From positions 899,001-963,000 of the forward strand of contig NZ_JAUCBZ010000015.1 of assembly GCF_034676545.1 (NCBI RefSeq): a DNA stretch of 64,000 bases, read 5' to 3'. Position numbers and translations under genes: made by a program. The notes beneath the pieces were generated by a model. The model was not told the origin of the DNA. It did not search any database and worked only from the letters and a program-made list of their open reading frames with translations. The stretch is from Pararhodobacter sp. Its GTDB lineage: Bacteria; Pseudomonadota; Alphaproteobacteria; Rhodobacterales; Rhodobacteraceae. Of this stretch, positions 51,181 to 62,740 are shown in pieces (the first letter of the stretch is position 1; the number at the start of each line of letters is the position of its first letter).

Positions 51181-51446
51181 TGTCGGAATCCGCCGTATTT
51201 GACATCATGCGCCAGGGGCTTTGGGTTGCGGTCGCCATGTCGGCCCCGCTGCTGGGCGTGGCGCTGGTCGCGGGCCTGACGATCGGGCTGTTTCAGGCGC
51301 TGACCTCGGTGCAGGAAATGACCCTGACCTTCGTACCCAAGATCCTCGCCATGCTGATCGTCTTTTGGGTCTCCATGAGCGCCATGACCGCAATGCTGGT
51401 CGATTTCTTCCGGGTGCAGGTCATCCCGGTGATTGCAGGAGGGTAA
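51180..51446 (+). CDS. fliQ: flagellar export-gate protein FliQ
   Basis: An 88-residue inner-membrane protein with two hydrophobic helices (about 17-37 and 52-75), part of the FliPQR gate. The stretch LTIGLFQALTSVQEMTLTFVPKILAM is the FliQ signature. The ATG overlaps the fliE stop by one base. Its partners fliP and fliR are not in this cluster, so the export gate is encoded at more than one locus. flgF follows 3 bp after the stop. Confidence 0.94.
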   Translation: MSESAVFDIMRQGLWVAVAMSAPLLGVALVAGLTIGLFQALTSVQEMTLTFVPKILAMLIVFWVSMSAMTAMLVDFFRVQVIPVIAGG

Positions 51447-51449
51447 ACC

Positions 51450-52166
51450 ATGGATAACGCCGGTTACACGACGCTGACACGCCAATCCGGTCTGCTGCGC
51501 GAAATTCAGGTGCTGGCGAATAATATCGCGAACATCTCGACCACCGGATTTCGCCGCGAAGGATTGCTGTTTTCCGAGTATGTTCAGAAGCTTGACAATC
51601 GAGAAGCGCCGCTGTCGATGGCTGCCGCCAATGCGCATCAGACCTATTTGAACCAGGGCACGATGTCGATGACCGGCGGGCAGCTGGACCTCGCGATCGA
51701 GGGCGAGGGGTTCTTTCTGATCGAAACGCCGCAGGGCGAGCGCCTGACGCGGGCGGGGCATTTTGCCACCAACGCGGCGGGCGAGATGGTCACGCCCGAT
51801 GGCCACCGCCTGCTCGATATTGGCGGCGCACCGGTGTTTGTGCCCGCCGAGGCCGGCAATGTCGCGATTTCCCGCGATGGCACGATTTCGGCAGATGGTC
51901 AGCCGCTGGGTCAGATTGGCCTGATGCGCCCCGAAGACCCAAGCCAGATCCGGCGCGCGACCGGCGTTCTGCACGAGGCGACCGGACCGCTGGTCCCGGT
52001 CCCCGAGGCCAGCCTGTTCCAAGGGTTCCTTGAAGACTCAAACGTCAATCCGATCTCGGAAATGGCGCGCATGATCGAAGTGCAGCGCGCCTATGAAGCC
52101 GGGCAGAAATTTCTCGACCGCGAAGACGAACGCATTCGCAACGTCGTCTCAACTCTCAGCCGATAG
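51450..52166 (+). CDS. flgF: flagellar basal-body rod protein FlgF
   Basis: A 238-residue proximal rod protein. The N-terminus GYTTLTRQSGLLREIQVLANNIANISTTGFRREGLLF carries the rod signature (ANNIANISTTGFR, about residues 27-39). The middle contains LDLAIEGEGFFLIETPQGE, and the C-terminus has NVNPISEMARMIEVQRAYEAGQKFL, shared with FlgG. It is shorter than FlgG, as expected. ATG 51450 follows GGAGGGTAAACC. It lies 3 bp after fliQ and 9 bp before flgG in the same operon. Confidence 0.92.
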   Translation: MDNAGYTTLTRQSGLLREIQVLANNIANISTTGFRREGLLFSEYVQKLDNREAPLSMAAANAHQTYLNQGTMSMTGGQLDLAIEGEGFFLIETPQGERLTRAGHFATNAAGEMVTPDGHRLLDIGGAPVFVPAEAGNVAISRDGTISADGQPLGQIGLMRPEDPSQIRRATGVLHEATGPLVPVPEASLFQGFLEDSNVNPISEMARMIEVQRAYEAGQKFLDREDERIRNVVSTLSR

Positions 52167-52175
52167 GAGAACCCC

Positions 52176-52961
52176 ATGCGAGCCTTACAAATTGCCGCCA
52201 CCGGCATGAGCGCCCAGCAAATGCGGGTCGATACCGTCGCCAACAACCTCGCGAATATGTCGACCACGGCGTATAACGCGCGGCGCGCCGAATTCGCCGA
52301 TCTGCATTACCAGCAACATACCCGCGCGGGGACGATTTCCTCTGCCGATGGCACGGTTGTGCCAACGGGGGTTCAACTGGGTCTGGGCGCGCGCCCGGCC
52401 TCGGTCGCCATGCAGGTGCAGCAAGGATCGCTGACCATGACCGGCGGCGATCTGGACCTGGCGATCGAGGGGCGCGGCTGGTTCGAGACGACTCTGCCCG
52501 ACGGGCGCCCGGCCTATACGCGCGACGGGGGCCTCAAACGCAACGGCGATGGTTTGATCGTCACCTCCGATGGTTACGAGGTCGCACCGGGGATCACCAT
52601 TCCCACCGACGCGCGGCAAATCTCGATCAACGCGCAGGGTGAGGTCTGGGGCTATTTCGCCGACCGCGTGGCGCCGGAGCGCCTGGGGCAACTGGCACTG
52701 GCGGGCTTCACCAACGAGCGCGGGCTGGAGGCGCTGGGCTCGAACCTGTTCGTGGAAACCGAGGCGTCGGGCCCGGCGCTGCAATCGGTGCCGGGTGAGG
52801 ATGGTCTGGGCACGGTGCGGCAAGGCTATCTGGAGGAAAGCTCGGTCGATCCGGTGCGCGAATTGACCGAGATGATCAAGGCGCAGCGCGGCTATGAGCT
52901 GAACGCCAAGGTCATCACTGCCGCCGACCAGATGCTCGCCGCCACGACGCAGGTGCGGTGA
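52176..52961 (+). CDS. flgG: flagellar distal rod protein FlgG
   Basis: A 261-residue distal rod protein. The start MRALQIAATGMSAQQMRVDTVANNLANMSTTAYNARRAEF is diagnostic of FlgG (ALxIAATGMxAQQ). It has LDLAIEGRGWFETTLPDGRPAYTRDG in the D1 domain and a C-terminal SSVDPVRELTEMIKAQRGYELNAKVITAADQML. Length is the usual ~260. The stop overlaps the flgA start as TGATG. ATG 52176 follows AGGAGAACC. Confidence 0.95.
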   Translation: MRALQIAATGMSAQQMRVDTVANNLANMSTTAYNARRAEFADLHYQQHTRAGTISSADGTVVPTGVQLGLGARPASVAMQVQQGSLTMTGGDLDLAIEGRGWFETTLPDGRPAYTRDGGLKRNGDGLIVTSDGYEVAPGITIPTDARQISINAQGEVWGYFADRVAPERLGQLALAGFTNERGLEALGSNLFVETEASGPALQSVPGEDGLGTVRQGYLEESSVDPVRELTEMIKAQRGYELNAKVITAADQMLAATTQVR

Positions 52962-53392
52962 TGGGCCGTGTATCCCGCGTCGGGGGGCTGGCGATCTTTC
53001 TGGCGTTTGCCTCGGCCGCCCAGGCCGATGTCTTGCTGGCGGCCCGCACCATGCGCGCCGGCACCGCCATCGGCCCCGGCGACGTTATTCTGGACTCTGG
53101 GACAGCACCTCTGGGTGCCGCCACCCTGCTGGACGAGGCCATTGGCCAGGAAACCCGCGTGACGCTCTATGCCGGGCGGCCGATCCCGCTGGCCAGCCTT
53201 GGCCCACCGGCGTTGGTCGAGCGCAATCAACTGGTGACGCTGATGTTTCAGCAAGGCGGGTTGAACATTCGCGCCGATGGGCGCGCGCTGGGTCGCGGCG
53301 CGGAGGGCGACGAAGTTCGGATCATGAATCTTGGATCGCGCAGCACGGTTTTCGGCATCGTCGCCGGGCCGGCGCTGGTGATCGTACCGTGA
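52961..53392 (+). CDS. flgA: flagellar P-ring assembly chaperone FlgA
   Basis: A 143-residue periplasmic chaperone for P-ring assembly. A signal peptide (GLAIFLAFASAAQA, ending near residue 22) is followed by an SAF-like domain with AGTAIGPGDVIL and GRPIPLASLGPPALVERNQLVTLMFQQGGLNIRADGRALGRGAEGDEVRIMN, the conserved FlgA core. It is shorter than enteric FlgA, as is usual in this group. The ATG overlaps the flgG stop. Its client FlgI is not in the window. flgH follows after 12 bp. Confidence 0.88.
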   Translation: MGRVSRVGGLAIFLAFASAAQADVLLAARTMRAGTAIGPGDVILDSGTAPLGAATLLDEAIGQETRVTLYAGRPIPLASLGPPALVERNQLVTLMFQQGGLNIRADGRALGRGAEGDEVRIMNLGSRSTVFGIVAGPALVIVP

Positions 53393-53404
53393 AAGGGGCC
53401 GCAT

Positions 53405-54139
53405 ATGCGCCTGCTCGAAGTGATACCTGTCCTGTTTGCCGCTCTGGCGCTGTCGGCGTGCTCTGATCTGCGGAATGTCGGCCAAGCGCCCGAGTTCTCG
53501 CCGCTGGTGCCCAATCTGGAACATCATGCGCTTTACAACCTGCCGCTGCCCGAGGTCACCGACCGCCGCCGCCCGGCTGACAACTCGTCCCTGTGGTCGT
53601 CATCGCAGCAGTCCTTGCTTGGCGACCGGCGCGCCAATCAGCCGGGTGATATCCTGACGGTGGTGATCGAGATCGACGATCGCGCCGAGATTTCGAACAG
53701 CTCGCAGCGCGGGCGATCGGGGTCGCAAAGCATGGCCGTGCCCGAGATGCTGGGCCTGCCGCAACTGATTGACCGGCAATTGCCCGAGGGTGCCAGCATG
53801 GCCAATGCGGTGTCCGCCGACAGCAGCAGCAGCTTTCAGGGTTCGGGCAGTGTCAGTCGCAATGAGCGCCTGACGCTGCGTGTGGCAACGACAATCATCG
53901 AGCGGCTTCCGAATGGCGTCGTGCGCATCGAAGGCAGCCAGGAAGTCCGTGTTAACAACGAGTTGCGCGAGTTGATCGTCACCGGGTATATCCGCCCGAC
54001 GGATATCTCGCGGCGCAATGAAATTGCGTATGACCGGATCGCGGGCGCGCGCATCAGCTATGGTGGCCGCGGCCAGATCAGCCAGATGCAACAGCCGCGC
54101 TACGGTCAGCAGATCGCCGAAATCCTGCTGCCGCTGTAA
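53405..54139 (+). CDS. flgH: flagellar L-ring lipoprotein FlgH
   Basis: A 244-residue outer-membrane L-ring protein. The lipobox LSAC places the acylated cysteine at residue 19. Family segments include SLWSSSQQSLLGDRRANQPGDILTVVIEIDDRAEISNSS, FQGSGSVSRNERLTLRVATTIIERLPNGVVRIEGSQEVRVNNELREL and the C-terminal ARISYGGRGQISQMQQPRYGQQI. ATG 53405 follows GAAAGGGGCC. It lies between flgA and fliL in the same operon. Confidence 0.93.
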   Translation: MRLLEVIPVLFAALALSACSDLRNVGQAPEFSPLVPNLEHHALYNLPLPEVTDRRRPADNSSLWSSSQQSLLGDRRANQPGDILTVVIEIDDRAEISNSSQRGRSGSQSMAVPEMLGLPQLIDRQLPEGASMANAVSADSSSSFQGSGSVSRNERLTLRVATTIIERLPNGVVRIEGSQEVRVNNELRELIVTGYIRPTDISRRNEIAYDRIAGARISYGGRGQISQMQQPRYGQQIAEILLPL

Positions 54140-54150
54140 GGAGAACCGCT

Positions 54151-54681
54151 ATGAAAAAGCTTATGCCGATACTGTTGCTGCTCATCGGATTGGGGGCAGG
54201 TGGTGGCGCGGGGTGGTTCTTGCAGCCTCGTGCCGAAGCCGCCGCAGCGCCCGCAGATCAAGCCGGGCAACCTGCCGCGCATGGCGACGCGGGTGCGGAT
54301 GAAAACGCAGGCCATGCCACGGCGTCGACAACCGGGCATTACGCCCCCCCATCTGGTGACACCGAAACCGTGCGCATGCCCAATCAATTCGTGGTGCCCC
54401 TGATCACCGAGGGCGAGGTGCGGGCGATGGTGGTGATCGGTCTGGCGCTTGAACTTCGGGTCGGGCATGGGTTTTCGCTGCCCGACAAAGAGCCACGGCT
54501 GCGCGCGATCTTTTTGCAGCTCCTGTTCGATCATGCCAATCTGGGCGGTTTTGACGGGGTTTTCACCTCGGGCGAGGCCCTGTTGGGGTTGCGGCGCACC
54601 CTGCGCGAGGCCGCGCGGTCCGAGATCGGCACGGATCTGAACGATGTGTTGATCACGGAGCTGGTACGTCAGGAAACCTGA
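54151..54681 (+). CDS. fliL: FliL-family flagellar basal-body protein
   Basis: A 176-residue single-pass inner-membrane protein. The N-terminal anchor is MPILLLLIGLGAGGGAGWFL (about 5-24). A disordered Ala/His/Gly-rich linker runs to about residue 72. A FliL-like periplasmic domain contains NQFVVPLITEGEVRAMVVIGLALEL and the C-terminal RRTLREAARSEIGTDLNDVLITELVRQ. FliL associates with the stator and supports torque. It is the last gene of the operon, with ATG 54151 after AAGGAGAACCGCT. No clear terminator follows, only a short gap to a DUF1801 gene. Confidence 0.85.
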   Translation: MKKLMPILLLLIGLGAGGGAGWFLQPRAEAAAAPADQAGQPAAHGDAGADENAGHATASTTGHYAPPSGDTETVRMPNQFVVPLITEGEVRAMVVIGLALELRVGHGFSLPDKEPRLRAIFLQLLFDHANLGGFDGVFTSGEALLGLRRTLREAARSEIGTDLNDVLITELVRQET

Positions 54682-54766
54682 GCGCGCCGCAAGACATCAG
54701 TGAGGGTCCTGTTTGAAACGGGCGTCATGGGCCCAGCCTTGGGAACGGGTTTGCACCGGAGATTGC

Positions 54767-55201
54767 ATGATTGAGAGCGACAACACGACACGCGCGACGA
54801 CACCGGAGGTCGACGCATTTCTGGCGGCGCTGAAGAACCCGGCACGCCGTGCGGATGCAGAGGCTCTGGCGGCGCTGTTTCAGGAGATTACCGGCTTTGC
54901 GCCACGCCTGTGGGGGCCGTCGATTGTCGGGTATGGGCACTATCACTATCGCTATGACAGCGGCCATACGGGAAAGTCGCTGGCGACGGGTTTCAGCCCA
55001 CGGGCCGCGAATTTGGTGGTCTATATCATGCCGGGATACACGGATTTCCGCGCGATCCTGTCACGTTTGGGCAAGTGCAAGCGTGGAAAATCATGCCTGT
55101 ACATCAACAAACTGGCAGATATCGACCTGGCGGTTCTGGACGAGCTGATCCGGGCCGGCCTTGCGGATCTGAACCGCAAATGGCCGGTTCAGCCGACATG
55201 A
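54767..55201 (+). CDS. DUF1801 domain protein
   Basis: A 144-residue protein of the DUF1801 (YdhG-like) family, recognised by EVDAFLAALKNPARRADAEALAALFQEITGFAPRLWGPSIVGYGHYHYRYDSGHTG and the later KRGKSCLYINKLADIDLAVLDELI. The biochemical role of the family is unknown; relatives share a compact alpha/beta fold. ATG 54767 follows CCGGAG. It is 85 bp after fliL and is probably not part of the flagellar function. It converges on carB across a GC-rich gap with a possible GCCCGCG/CGCGGGC stem. Confidence 0.82.
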   Translation: MIESDNTTRATTPEVDAFLAALKNPARRADAEALAALFQEITGFAPRLWGPSIVGYGHYHYRYDSGHTGKSLATGFSPRAANLVVYIMPGYTDFRAILSRLGKCKRGKSCLYINKLADIDLAVLDELIRAGLADLNRKWPVQPT

Positions 55202-55255
55202 CTTGACCCGCGCCCGCGCCCGTGCCGGACGCGGGCCGGTGATGTCCGGGAGAGA

Positions 55256-58585
<3,330 letters not shown>

Positions 58586-58727
58586 GTTCGGACCCCGTGC
58601 AAGCATGACCGCACCAACCCCGGAAGGTAGTGCGCAAATTGAGCCGGGTTATAGCCGCGCCAAAGGTCGGCGCAAGCCCCGATTGGCCGTTTGTCGCAAC
58701 CGACCCCTCCCGCCAGCCGCCGTGCAT

Positions 58728-58770
58728 TTCATCTTGCCAAAAATACTCAAACCCGGCGCGCCGCGTTTGA
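58728..58770 (-). repeat. intergenic 3' element, tail type A (after the GT87 gene)
   Basis: On the minus strand, CAAACGCGGCG pairs with CGCCGGGTTTG at 10 of 11 positions and runs straight into AGTATTTTTGG of the tail (58748-58728). Here the element looks most like a classical terminator, with the ATTTTT of the tail acting as the U-run. Confidence 0.7.
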
Positions 58771-58774
58771 TCAA

Positions 58775-60020
58775 TCAGCGCCTCGCGTCACGGGGTGGCA
58801 CGGTTTGGGCCGTTTGGGGCCACAAGATCGCAAGAAGCACCGCCAGCCAGGCGCCGCTTGCCAGGGCCGGATAAAGCGTATGGAACAGCGCCGTCGACGC
58901 AAGGCCCAGATAGAGCGGCATCGACATGAGGATCACGGTCACAGCGCCCAGCGGTATCGCGGCGCGGCGTGGCATCAACCGCGCCAGCCCGGGCAGGATC
59001 AGCAACGGCATGACATAATAGTGCAGCCAGCCCAAGGGCCCCAGCAGCCCGATGACCAGCGACAGACCCAGCAGCGCGGCCAGGGGGCGCTGGGCTGGCG
59101 GGCGGGTGGACACGCGCCACACCAGGAGCGCCGCCGCCCCTGCGGCGCTGCCGGTGCCCAGCAGGCTCAGCGCCGCAGGGGTCGGTGCGGAGGCGGGCAG
59201 GAGATCGGGGGTCAGCCACATCTGCCCCACCACCGAGTTCGAGGGAAATGTTCAGCGCGATCATCAGCGTCTGGCTGGAGACGGCACGAAGGCTGGCCAA
59301 CATCGCGCCATGCGCCGGCCATCCTGTCAGCCAGATCGAGACCATCGCCAGCCCCGCCCCGACGACCCCGAAGGCGACGACCGCGCGCCCGCGGCGCAGC
59401 ATGAGCGCGGCCAGGATGAACACCGCCGGGCTGAGCTTGATGGCGGCCGCGACGGCGATCAGCGCGCCGAAGGCCGCCGGACGCCCGGCTGCCAGTCGCT
59501 CGAAGGCCCAGAGGATCACGAAGCCCACAAATATGGAGGGCTGGTTGTGCATCAGCGCCAGAAAGGCCGGGGCGGACAATGACAGCACGGCAACGCCCCA
59601 GAGCGCCCAGAGCGTCCAGCTTGTTTGTGCAGGTTTGGCCAGCCGCCCGGCCAGCAGCACCGATACCGCCAGGAGCGGGACTTGCAGCACCAGCGCGGCA
59701 TTCATCAAACTCTGGATCGAGGCGAACTGCGTCACGGGCGCGAGGAGCGCCGCCCAGAGCGGCGGATAGAGGTAGGGATAGCTCTGTTCGCCCGCAATCC
59801 CGAGGGTGTCCAGCGCGGGTGACCAGGCCGCAGGTGCGCCGCCAAAGAAACCGGGCGGCATGGCATAGATCAGATCGCGAGATCCGTGCTCCCAGAGCCA
59901 ACTGGCGATCAGCAGCGCCGAGAGGTCGGGCATCCAGGCATTCCAGCGCAGCGCAATGGCCGCAACGCACCAGACCGTCAGCAGCAGCGCCGCCCGAATG
60001 TGATCCGGTTCAGGCCGCAT
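58775..60020 (-). pseudogene. GT87-type membrane glycosyltransferase, frameshifted
   Basis: A polytopic membrane protein of the DUF2029/GT87 mannosyltransferase type. The first part (from MRPEPDHIRAALLL) has about seven hydrophobic helices, PYLYPPLWAALLAPV and FAALIAVAAAIKLSPAVF-like sequence with the conserved Lys-Pro/Ser. Near 59240 one extra C breaks the frame after ALNISL. The next frame restores NSVVGQMWLTPDLLPAS and three more helices (GLLGPLGWLHYYVMPLLILPGLARL) to a stop at 58775. Joined, it is about 414 residues. ATG 60035 is an alternative start. Real inactivation and sequencing error are both possible. Confidence 0.68.
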
Positions 60021-60070
60021 GGGATAAGGCCCCATTTGGGGCCGGTCTGCGCGGGTGGGTGATGCAGCCT

Positions 60071-60143
60071 GTAGGGTGCGTGCTTGCACGCACCGTCCCT
60101 CGGGTCAACACTGGGCGCCGGTGCGTGCAAGCACGCACCCTAC
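60071..60143. repeat. 24-bp perfect inverted repeat, each arm itself palindromic
   Basis: The arm GTAGGGTGCGTGCTTGCACG plus CACC (60071-60094) and its exact reverse complement (60120-60143) flank a 25-bp spacer. Each arm also contains GGTGCGTGC-(AA/TT)-GCACGCACC, so a hairpin, two small hairpins or a cruciform are possible. It lies between the GT87 and Fe-ADH genes on the minus strand. A third, diverged copy is at 28262-28285. Confidence 0.85.
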
Positions 60144-60173
60144 GGGCGGCCGCGCCGGTGTCCGAGGGTTCGA

Positions 60174-61328
60174 CTACAGGCACGCGCTGATCAACTCCTG
60201 CAGGGTGTCCCGCGTCAAGGGCACCGGGTTTCCGCCGCAACTCGGGTCTGCAAGCGCCATCTCGGCCAGCTCGCCGAGCCGGCTCGGCTCGACCCCCATC
60301 TCGGACAGGGATGCGGGGATGTCGAAGGCCTCGCGCAGCTCCATCACCACATCGCGGAACCCGTCGAACCCGCCCGCGATGCCAAGATAATCTGCGGCGC
60401 GGTCCATCTTTTCCTCGATTGCGGCGCGGTTGAAATCCAGCACCATCGGCATCACCACCGCATTGGTCGTCCCGTGATGCGTGTTGTACACCGCGCCGAC
60501 CGGGTGGCTGATGGCGTGAATGGCCCCCAGCCCTTTCTGGAACGCCACCGCCCCCATCGCGGCGGCGGCCATCATCTGCCCGCGTGCCGCCAGATTGCCG
60601 GGGTCGGCATAGGCCGTCGGCAAGTTGTCCAGCACCAGCCGCATTCCTTCCAGCGCGATGCCTTGCGACATCGGGTGAAACTGCGGCGCGCAATAGGCCT
60701 CGAGGCAATGTGCCAGCGCGTCCATGCCGGTTCCGGCGGTGATGAAGCGCGGCATGCCCACGGTCAGCGCCGGGTCGCAGATCGTCACGCCGGGCATCAG
60801 GCGCGGGTGAAAGATGATCGTCTTGCGGTGCGTCGCGGCCTTGGTCAACACCCCGGCGCGGCCCACCTCCGACCCGGTGCCCGCCGTTGTCGGCACCGCG
60901 ATCACCGGGGCAATCGCGCGCGCATCGGCGCGGGTCCACCAGTCGTCGATATCCTCCAGGTCCCAGACCGACAGGTCGGCGCGCTGCCCGGCCATCAGCG
61001 CGATCAACTTGCCCAGATCGAGCGCCGAGCCGCCGCCAAAGGCCACCACGCCGTCATGCCCCCCGGCGCGATAGGCGGCGATGCCCTCGGTCAGGTTGGC
61101 GTCGGTCGGGTTGCTGTCAACACCCGCGAAAACCGCGCGGCCCAGCCCGCCCGCCTCAAGCACATCGAGCGCCTGCGCGGTGATCGGCAGACGGGCAAGC
61201 GCGCGGTCGGTGACCAGCAAAGGCCGGGTGATTCCGGTGGCTTTGCAGTGGTCGGCCAATTCCGCCAGCCGTCCGACGCCGAATTTGATGGCGGTGGGGT
61301 AGGACCAATTCGCAAAGGGAGTGTTCAT
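60174..61328 (-). CDS. iron-containing alcohol dehydrogenase
   Basis: A 384-residue group III (Fe-dependent) alcohol dehydrogenase. The NAD site is GGGSALDLGKLIAL. The metal site is in TAGTGMDALAHCLEAY and GAIHAISHPVGAVYNTHHGTTNAVVMP, which supply the histidine ligands. PTTAGTGSEVGRAGVLT is also conserved. It probably interconverts an alcohol or amino alcohol with an aldehyde. It is the last of three minus-strand genes with a GS-like ligase 47 bp upstream, pointing to a shared amine or alcohol pathway. ATG 61328 is chosen; the open frame further upstream is not conserved. Confidence 0.87.
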   Translation of the reverse strand: MNTPFANWSYPTAIKFGVGRLAELADHCKATGITRPLLVTDRALARLPITAQALDVLEAGGLGRAVFAGVDSNPTDANLTEGIAAYRAGGHDGVVAFGGGSALDLGKLIALMAGQRADLSVWDLEDIDDWWTRADARAIAPVIAVPTTAGTGSEVGRAGVLTKAATHRKTIIFHPRLMPGVTICDPALTVGMPRFITAGTGMDALAHCLEAYCAPQFHPMSQGIALEGMRLVLDNLPTAYADPGNLAARGQMMAAAAMGAVAFQKGLGAIHAISHPVGAVYNTHHGTTNAVVMPMVLDFNRAAIEEKMDRAADYLGIAGGFDGFRDVVMELREAFDIPASLSEMGVEPSRLGELAEMALADPSCGGNPVPLTRDTLQELISACL

Positions 61329-61375
61329 GGCGGGGCTTTCTGGCTGAGGAATTGACGGGCCGCAGGTTGCAAGTC

Positions 61376-62728
61376 TCAGGCGCGTTCCAACCCGCGCCGG
61401 CGGTCCCAATCGGTGACCACACGGTCGGTTTCGGCGATTTCCCATTCGGCGGCGTGGACGTAATGTTCGACAACCTCGTCCCCAAGGGCGGCGCGCAACC
61501 ACTCCGACCCGGCGGCGGCCTGCGCCGCGTCGCGCAGGGTCAGCGGGATCTCGCGGGCGTTTCGGGCCTGATAGACATCGCCCGTCGTCATCGGCTCCAG
61601 GGTCATCTGCTGTTCGATGCCGTCCAGCCCCGCCGCCAGCAGCGCCGCGCAGGCCAGATAGGGGTTCAGGTCAGCCCCGCCGATCCGGCATTCCACGCGC
61701 ACGCCGCCCGAGTTCTCGCCGCACACGCGGAACCCGGCGGTGCGGTTGTCCGGCGACCAGACGGCCTTGGTCGGCGCGAACAAACCCACGCAGAACCGTT
61801 TGTAGCTGTTCACATAGGGGGCGAGAAACAGCGTGATCTCGCGTGCATGGGCCAGTTGTCCGGCGAGGTAGTGTTTCATCACCGCGGACATGCCCAGGGC
61901 GTCGGCGGGGTCGTGAAACACGGGCTTGCCGTCGGTCCACAAGGATTGATGCACATGGCTCGACGAGCCCGCCTTGTCGGTGTCGTATTTCGCCATGAAG
62001 GTCACCGATTGCCCAAGGCCGTGGGCGATTTCCTTGGTGGCGGTCTTGATGATCGCGTGATTGTCGGCGGTGGTCAGCGCGTCGGCGTAGCGCACGTTGA
62101 CCTCGGCTTGCGCGGCATCGGCCTCGCCCTTGGTGCATTCCACCGGGATCCCGGCGCCATACAACCCGTTGCGCAGGGCGCGCATCAGGGGTTCCTCGCG
62201 GGCGGTCTGGAAAATCGCGTAATCCTCGTTGTTGGTGGAGACGGGGATCAGATCGCGGTGCAGCTCGCTGTAGGCGTTGGCGAAAACGTAAAACTCCAAC
62301 TCGGTCGCCAGCATCGGCTCAAAGCCCATATCACGGGCGCGGGCGATCTGCCGTTTCAGGATCGCGCGGGGCGATTGCGGAACCTCTTGCTGGGTGTGCG
62401 GGTCCAGCAGGTCGCACAGCACCAGCGCCGCGCCCTCGGCCCAGGGAATCCGGCGCAGCGTGTTCAGATCGGGGCGCATGATATAATCGCCATAGCCCTT
62501 TTCCCAACTGGCCGAGGCATAGCCGGGAACCGTGTTCATCTCCATGTCGGTGGTCAACAGGTAGTTGCAGCAATGCGTCTCGCGCCAGCCGTGTTCGATA
62601 AAATTCGCCGCGTGAAAGCGTTTGCCCATCAAGCGGCCCTGCATGTCGATGGCCGCCACGATCACGGTGTCGATCTCGCCCGCGGTGGTGGCCTTGGTCA
62701 GGGCCTCAAGGGTCATGTATCCGGGCAT
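61376..62728 (-). CDS. glutamine-synthetase-like gamma-glutamyl ligase (PuuA/GmaS type)
   Basis: A 450-residue class of GS relative that ligates glutamate to an amine with ATP. The grasp-fold N-terminus includes IDTVIVAAIDMQGRLMGKRF. The metal and glutamate sites are ELEFYVF, the E-containing GEADAAQAEVNVRYAD, SSSHVHQSLW and RVECRIGGADLNPYLA. True GlnA features such as the adenylylation loop are absent. Close types are gamma-glutamylputrescine synthetase (PuuA) and gamma-glutamylmethylamide synthetase (GmaS); the amine substrate is not decided by sequence. It is flanked by a formylglutamate-type hydrolase (12 bp upstream) and an Fe-ADH. Confidence 0.88.
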   Translation of the reverse strand: MPGYMTLEALTKATTAGEIDTVIVAAIDMQGRLMGKRFHAANFIEHGWRETHCCNYLLTTDMEMNTVPGYASASWEKGYGDYIMRPDLNTLRRIPWAEGAALVLCDLLDPHTQQEVPQSPRAILKRQIARARDMGFEPMLATELEFYVFANAYSELHRDLIPVSTNNEDYAIFQTAREEPLMRALRNGLYGAGIPVECTKGEADAAQAEVNVRYADALTTADNHAIIKTATKEIAHGLGQSVTFMAKYDTDKAGSSSHVHQSLWTDGKPVFHDPADALGMSAVMKHYLAGQLAHAREITLFLAPYVNSYKRFCVGLFAPTKAVWSPDNRTAGFRVCGENSGGVRVECRIGGADLNPYLACAALLAAGLDGIEQQMTLEPMTTGDVYQARNAREIPLTLRDAAQAAAGSEWLRAALGDEVVEHYVHAAEWEIAETDRVVTDWDRRRGLERA

Positions 62729-62740
62729 TTCAGCCTCCAG

